Source: Candidatus Peribacteria bacterium
Lineage (GTDB): Bacteria > Patescibacteriota > Gracilibacteria > Peribacterales > Peribacteraceae
Reading direction: 5' to 3'
NCBI GenBank assembly: GCA_903854455.1
Contig: CAINWJ010000018.1
Span: forward strand, 1-16,810
DNA length: 16,810 bases
The notes beneath the pieces are model-generated. The model did not search any database and was not told the origin of the DNA. It saw only the letters and a program-made list of their open reading frames with translations. Position numbers and translations under genes: made by a program. The stretch's first letter is position 1. Each line of letters begins with the position of its first letter. Shown in pieces: positions 12,768 to 16,810 of this stretch.

Positions 12768-15566
12768 ATGACCATCTTCGACGTCCTGAATAAAATCCTC
12801 GGCGACCCGAATAAGAAGGAACTTAGGAAGATCGCACCCATCGTGCCGAGGGTGAGGCAGATCCAGGCATCCGAAGCGATGCGCAGGCTCACGCTGGCAG
12901 ATCTGCCGGGGAAGACCGCGGAGTTTAGGGAGAGAATCAGGAAAGATGTGACAGCTGGGATGGAGCTCAAAGACGCGCTCGATTCACTGCTGCCGGAGGC
13001 GTTTGCACTCGCCATCCGGGCGTGTGAACTACTCGTCGGCACCGAGACAACCATCGGCTCGCAGACGCTCAAGTGGGACATGGTTCCCTTCGACGTGCAG
13101 ATCATCGGAGGTGCGGCACTGCATAAGGGCATGATCGCCGAGATGCGAACGGGTGAAGGCAAGACACTCGTCTGTACATTGCCGGTGTACCTCAATGCGC
13201 TCGCCGGGAAAGGCGTGCACGTCGTCACCGTCAACGACTACCTGGCAAAGCGCGACAGCCACTGGATGGGAGTCCTGTACAAAGCCTTGGGTCTGAGTGT
13301 CGGCACCATCGTCCACGGGTTGGATCATGAGGAACGCAAAGCCGCCTATGCCGCGGACGTGACGTACGGCACGAACAATGAATTCGGATTCGACTACCTC
13401 CGCGACAATATGGCGCCGACGGTCGAGCGTCAGGTGCAGCGCGGACTCCATTACGCCATCGTCGACGAAGTGGACTCGATTCTCATCGACGAAGCCAGGA
13501 CCCCGCTCATCATCAGTCAGCCTGCCGCGGAATCCACTCTCAAGTACGAAGTCTACGCCAGTCACGTGAAGCAGCTGCAGGAGGAGAAGCACTTCGTGAA
13601 GGACGAGAAGCAGAAGACGGCGACACTCACGGAGGAAGGGATCAAGAAGATGGAGGAGCTCCTGAACCTGGAAAACATCTACACGGACAAAGGCTTCGAG
13701 GAAGTGCACCACATCGAGCAGGCATTGCGTGCTCATGCCATCTACCAGCGCGACGTCGATTACGTGAACAAGGACGGCGAGATCATCATCGTCGACGAAT
13801 TCACCGGACGCCTGATGCCGGGGCGGCGCTACAGCCACGGGCTGCACCAGGCCATCGAAGCCAAGGAAGGTGTCACAGTCCAACGCGAGAGCAAGACCCT
13901 CGCAACCATCACCTTCCAGAACTACTTCCGCCTCTTTACCAAACTCGCAGGAATGACCGGTACCGCGAAAACCGAGGAGGAGGAATTCCAGTCGATCTAT
14001 AAATTGCCGGTGCTGGTCATCCCGACCAACCAGCCGATGGTCAGAAATGACCGCTCGGATGCCGTCTACGCAACCGTGCAGGCGAAGTTCAAAGCAGTGG
14101 CAAAGATCGCGAAGGAAAAATATACGAAGGGACAGCCGGTACTCATCGGCACGACGTCCATCGAGAAATCCGAGGTGATGAGTCTACTCCTTGAAGAAAT
14201 GCAGATCCCGCACACGGTGCTCAATGCCAAGCATCACGAGAAGGAAGCGGAGATCGTTGCCAAGGCCGGTCAGCGGCAGGCGGTGACCATCGCCACGAAC
14301 ATGGCCGGTCGCGGGACGGATATCAAGCTGGGTGAAGGAGTGAAGGACGTGGGTGGTCTCTGCATCCTGGGTACCGAACGGCATGAAGCCCGCAGAATCG
14401 ACAACCAGCTGCGTGGTCGCGCCGGACGCCAGGGCGATCCCGGAGAAAGCCAGTTCTTCGTATCGATGGAAGATGAACTGATGCGCCTCTTCGGCGGTGA
14501 GCGGCTGAAAGGAATGATGCAGCGGCTCAAAGTCCCGGAGGACGTACCGCTGGAAAACCGCATGGTGTCGCGGTCCATCGAGAGTGCGCAGAAGAAGGTG
14601 GAAGGCAGGAACTTCGATGTCCGCCGCCATGTCGTGCAGTACGACGACGTGATGAGCAAGCACCGCGAGATCATGTATAAGAGGCGCCAGAAACTGCTCA
14701 GAAAAATAGCCGATTCCATTGCCTCTCTCCCCCCTCAGGGGGAGAGACTGAGTGAGGGGGACGCACAGAAAGAAGAAGAAAAATTAATAGCCAGAAGAAA
14801 GAAGATTGCCGGAGAAGCATCCGATGCAGACCGGGAATCACTCCACGAGGAAGTGGTTGCGATGATGGAACGAGAAGTGGATGCGCTCGTGGAACTCCAC
14901 GTCACGGACATCGACCACGATGGCTGGACACTGGCCGACCTGCGCAAGGGGCTCGGAATTCTCCACCCGGAACTGGAGCGAGCGGTCTCCGAAACGGATC
15001 TGAAGACGATGGAAGGACCGGATGAGATCAAGGCATTTTTGAAGACGATGATCCTGTCGTACTATCAGAAGAAGACCACGCACTTTGGCAAAGAACTGAC
15101 GGACCGGGCGGAACAGATCATCGTCCTGCAATCGATCGATTCGCACTGGATGGATCACATCGACGCCATGGCGCACCTGCGGGAACAAGTGGCGTTCTCC
15201 GGGTACGCGCAGCGCGATCCACTTATCGAGTATCAGGATCAGGGTTTCCGCATGTTCGAGAAGCTCCTCGCCGCCATCTCCTCCAGCACCGTCCGCACCA
15301 TCCTGCAAATCAACTTCGCGCAGTTCGCCGCTCCGCCTCCCATGCCGGCTGATGAAAAGAATCTTCAGACGAATGCGGAGGAGATCGAGAATCAGCTCAC
15401 GCATGCCAGCGTCGGTCCGCCGCCGATGCGCGTTGGAGTTCCTCGGACATCGAAAACTCTCGGACTCAAGCCTCAGGTTTCAGCTGAGAAAGTCGGACGC
15501 AATGATCCTTGCCCCTGCGGCAGCGGGAAGAAGTACAAGAAGTGTCACGGCAAAAAAGACGAGTGA
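12768..15566 (+). CDS. secA: preprotein translocase ATPase SecA
   Basis: SecA drives export of unfolded proteins through the SecYEG channel by ATP hydrolysis. At 932 residues it has the usual length. The chosen ATG begins MTIFDVLNKILGDPNKKEL, matching the family N-terminus. Motifs are intact: Walker A RTGEGKT (127-133), NDYLAKRD (156-163), DEVD (233-236) with SILIDEARTPLIIS, GTTSIEKSE (461-469), TNMAGRGTDIKLG (510-522) and QLRGRAGRQGDPG (547-559). The preprotein cross-linking domain lies between the two ATPase halves, and the helical scaffold and wing follow from about 610. The C-terminal zinc site is complete (CPCGSGKKYKKCHG, near residue 918). Residues 653-665 are encoded by a palindromic repeat in the wing region. 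A terminator overlaps the stop codon. The gene is monocistronic as far as can be seen. Confidence 0.98.
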   Translation: MTIFDVLNKILGDPNKKELRKIAPIVPRVRQIQASEAMRRLTLADLPGKTAEFRERIRKDVTAGMELKDALDSLLPEAFALAIRACELLVGTETTIGSQTLKWDMVPFDVQIIGGAALHKGMIAEMRTGEGKTLVCTLPVYLNALAGKGVHVVTVNDYLAKRDSHWMGVLYKALGLSVGTIVHGLDHEERKAAYAADVTYGTNNEFGFDYLRDNMAPTVERQVQRGLHYAIVDEVDSILIDEARTPLIISQPAAESTLKYEVYASHVKQLQEEKHFVKDEKQKTATLTEEGIKKMEELLNLENIYTDKGFEEVHHIEQALRAHAIYQRDVDYVNKDGEIIIVDEFTGRLMPGRRYSHGLHQAIEAKEGVTVQRESKTLATITFQNYFRLFTKLAGMTGTAKTEEEEFQSIYKLPVLVIPTNQPMVRNDRSDAVYATVQAKFKAVAKIAKEKYTKGQPVLIGTTSIEKSEVMSLLLEEMQIPHTVLNAKHHEKEAEIVAKAGQRQAVTIATNMAGRGTDIKLGEGVKDVGGLCILGTERHEARRIDNQLRGRAGRQGDPGESQFFVSMEDELMRLFGGERLKGMMQRLKVPEDVPLENRMVSRSIESAQKKVEGRNFDVRRHVVQYDDVMSKHREIMYKRRQKLLRKIADSIASLPPQGERLSEGDAQKEEEKLIARRKKIAGEASDADRESLHEEVVAMMEREVDALVELHVTDIDHDGWTLADLRKGLGILHPELERAVSETDLKTMEGPDEIKAFLKTMILSYYQKKTTHFGKELTDRAEQIIVLQSIDSHWMDHIDAMAHLREQVAFSGYAQRDPLIEYQDQGFRMFEKLLAAISSSTVRTILQINFAQFAAPPPMPADEKNLQTNAEEIENQLTHASVGPPPMRVGVPRTSKTLGLKPQVSAEKVGRNDPCPCGSGKKYKKCHGKKDE
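14725..14746. repeat. palindromic repeat inside secA
   Basis: CTCTCCCCC (14725-14733) pairs perfectly with GGGGGAGAG (14738-14746) around a CTCA loop, and TGAGTGAGGGGG follows directly. The sequence resembles the CCCTCTCCC/GGGAGAGGG hairpin and the following GGGTGAGGGAGG of the tsaB element. It is read in frame as SLPPQGERLSEGD. Confidence 0.75.
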
Positions 15567-15585
15567 TGCTCCTCGTCTTCTTTTT
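15556..15585 (+). terminator. intrinsic terminator of secA
   Basis: AAGACGAG (15556-15563) pairs with CTCGTCTT (15572-15579) around an 8-nt loop, followed by CTTTTT (15580-15585). The left stem is the last coding sequence of secA, and the TGA stop is in the loop. It separates secA from holB. Confidence 0.75.
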
Positions 15586-15610
15586 GACTCTCCAACACAT
15601 GATTCTTGCT

Positions 15611-15634
15611 AACCATTTAGCCATTTAGCCATTT
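15611..15634. repeat. octamer array upstream of holB, three units
   Basis: AACCATTT, AGCCATTT and AGCCATTT follow each other without gaps, with the same unit and orientation relative to the gene as the arrays before tsaB and the glycosyltransferase. It ends 33 bp before the ATG of holB. Confidence 0.85.
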
Positions 15635-15667
15635 TGTCCGTCCCATCAATAATTGCCAATCGATCCG

Positions 15668-16651
15668 ATGCCCCCTATCCCCGAAACCATCATCGGCCAC
15701 GCGAGGCAGTGCCGAGAGCTGATGCAGGATATCGAGCATGCCAATATCGCCCATGCATATCTCTTGAGCGGGAAGGAACACCTCGGCAAGTTCACCATCG
15801 CACGCTGGTTCGCCTGGCAGATCCTGTCCGCTCACCTGCCGGCAACGGAGCGCGGCATCGTGAAAGATCAGATCGAGCGGCTCATCCACCCGGATTTTCT
15901 CTGCATGGATCTTCTGTGGATAGAAGACGTGATGGATGACTGGGGCGTCATCAGTAAAGCATCGAACATCCCGCAGACGCATCGCAGCAAGAACACACCG
16001 GCGAAGACCGATCAGATCTCCGTCGATGACATCCACGTATTACTGGAACGACTGGCTGAAACGCGCACCTCGCCGTATTGCTGCTGCATCATCCGCAGAG
16101 CCGAAAGAATGGGGCGTGAGGCGGCAAATGCATTCCTGAAAACGCTCGAGGAACCGCCGTCCAATACCGTCTTCATCCTCACGGCGGACAACGAGCGATC
16201 ACTGCTGCCGACGATTATCTCCAGAACACGGTCGGTGCGATTTTCGCCGCTCCCTGAACGTGATCTGCAGCCACTGCTCAAGGGATACGAAGAGGAAGAC
16301 GCCGGCTTCATCCTCCACCTGGCGAACGGTGCGCCGGGGCTGCTCCTTGAACTTCTGCAGAATCCCGAATTCCTTCGGAAGCACAAGCAGCTCCATTCAC
16401 AGGCGAGACAATTCTGGCAGACCACATCCATCAAGGACCGGATGGTGACGGTCATGACCGTTGCCGAACGGAAGGTGAATCCGGATGACCTGATATTGCA
16501 CCTGGGGCTGGCACTCCGTGAACTGCCTGATGTATCCAACAAGCCTGAACTGACACGGGCGTATACGGCGTTGGTGCAGGGAATGCAAACGAATGCTCAC
16601 CGGGGGCTTCTGCTCGAGCGATTCGCACTCGCAGTGACGCAAATTAATTAA
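15668..16651 (+). CDS. holB: DNA polymerase III delta' subunit
   Basis: Delta' is part of the clamp loader that places the sliding clamp on primed DNA. The protein has 327 residues from the ATG at 15668; an in-frame TTG at 15653 would add five. The AAA+ fold is recognisable from IPETIIGHARQCREL (4-18), AHAYLLSGKEHLGKFTIARW (29-48, a Walker A-like loop with a modified spacing), QISVDDIHVLLERL (116-129), NAFLKTLEEPPSNTVFI (154-170) and TIISRTRSVRFSPL (182-195). The arginine-finger motif, SRC in most bacteria, reads SRT (185-187). The zinc-binding cysteines common in delta' are not evident, and the region between about 80 and 112 is divergent. No Shine-Dalgarno sequence is visible. It follows the secA terminator and an octamer array, so it is probably transcribed separately. 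Confidence 0.88.
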   Translation: MPPIPETIIGHARQCRELMQDIEHANIAHAYLLSGKEHLGKFTIARWFAWQILSAHLPATERGIVKDQIERLIHPDFLCMDLLWIEDVMDDWGVISKASNIPQTHRSKNTPAKTDQISVDDIHVLLERLAETRTSPYCCCIIRRAERMGREAANAFLKTLEEPPSNTVFILTADNERSLLPTIISRTRSVRFSPLPERDLQPLLKGYEEEDAGFILHLANGAPGLLLELLQNPEFLRKHKQLHSQARQFWQTTSIKDRMVTVMTVAERKVNPDDLILHLGLALRELPDVSNKPELTRAYTALVQGMQTNAHRGLLLERFALAVTQIN

Positions 16652-16706
16652 TTCTTTTCCCGGGATTAACCTGAATAAGCCGAGATTTTCACCTGTGTTC
16701 ACTCTC

Positions 16707-16738
16707 CCTACTTTCTTTCGGTTTCGAAAGAAAGTAGG
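16707..16738. repeat. perfect 14-bp hairpin at the right edge
   Basis: CCTACTTTCTTTCG (16707-16720) and CGAAAGAAAGTAGG (16725-16738) form a perfect 14-bp stem with a GTTT loop; CAAAGAAAGAAAG follows. No T-run follows on either strand, so it looks more like a dispersed repeat than a classic terminator of holB, 55 bp upstream. Beyond it AAAAATTTC occurs twice (16762-16770 and 16798-16806), flanking a GC-rich stretch. Confidence 0.8.
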
Positions 16739-16810
16739 CAAAGAAAGAAAGTCGCCTCTGGAAAAATTTCCTGCGGTTCCACGCCGCTCGCTGCGCTAAA
16801 AATTTCAAAC

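Noticed and set aside
13029..13883. 284-residue antisense open frame within secA
   Set aside because: It lies fully opposite conserved SecA motifs, and its His/Val/Asp-rich composition is that of a reverse-frame shadow in GC-rich DNA.

Overview
The window (about 16.8 kb, visibly GC-rich) looks like chromosomal DNA of a Patescibacteria/CPR bacterium, most plausibly of the Peregrinibacteria/Peribacteria type. This is inference from several signs: a TrmB-type regulator, a very cysteine-rich zinc-ribbon protein, a DUF4215 plus dockerin surface protein, almost no Shine-Dalgarno sequences, -10-like hexamers only 6-7 nt before several start codons, and many short palindromic and tandem repeats that also lie inside genes. 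TGA works as a stop throughout, so the UGA=Gly code of Gracilibacteria is not used. I cannot confirm the taxon without a search.

Layout, left to right. A polyprenyl-phosphate sugar transferase (+, 87-1481) converges on a cysteine-rich zinc-ribbon protein (-, 1540-3312). That gene is divergent from a TrmB-family regulator (+, 3392-4126), and the shared 79-bp gap holds a strong operator-like inverted repeat. The regulator converges on a 776-residue DEDDh exonuclease fused to a degenerate DinG-like helicase (-, 4197-6527). A cluster of five 19-20 nt hairpins and a terminator separate this from nusA (-, 6795-8102). A 381-bp gap with a tRNA-3'-end-like remnant and an 18-bp direct repeat leads to a family 2 glycosyltransferase (-, 8484-9437). 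This gene is divergent from a tsaB homologue (+, 9556-10281). Then come a membrane-anchored DUF4215/dockerin protein (-, 10322-12280), a small unknown protein (-, 12374-12655), secA (+, 12768-15566) and holB, the DNA polymerase III delta' subunit (+, about 15668-16651).

The genes do not form one pathway. Core functions (nusA, tsaB, secA, holB) alternate with cell-surface functions (sugar transferase, glycosyltransferase, anchored dockerin protein) and one regulator-target pair. Most are single transcription units in alternating directions.

The most unusual aspect is the repeat load. It includes hairpins of constant 8-3-8 geometry but different sequence; palindromic elements inserted in frame in tsaB, secA, the zinc-ribbon gene, the exonuclease gene and the glycosyltransferase gene; and tandem arrays of 7, 8 and 9 bp, some in coding sequence and some directly before start codons. 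The second point of interest is the divergent regulator/zinc-ribbon pair with its operator. The third is the exonuclease fusion whose helicase half has lost its ATPase motifs. No CRISPR array, complete tRNA, rRNA, transposase or phage gene was found.
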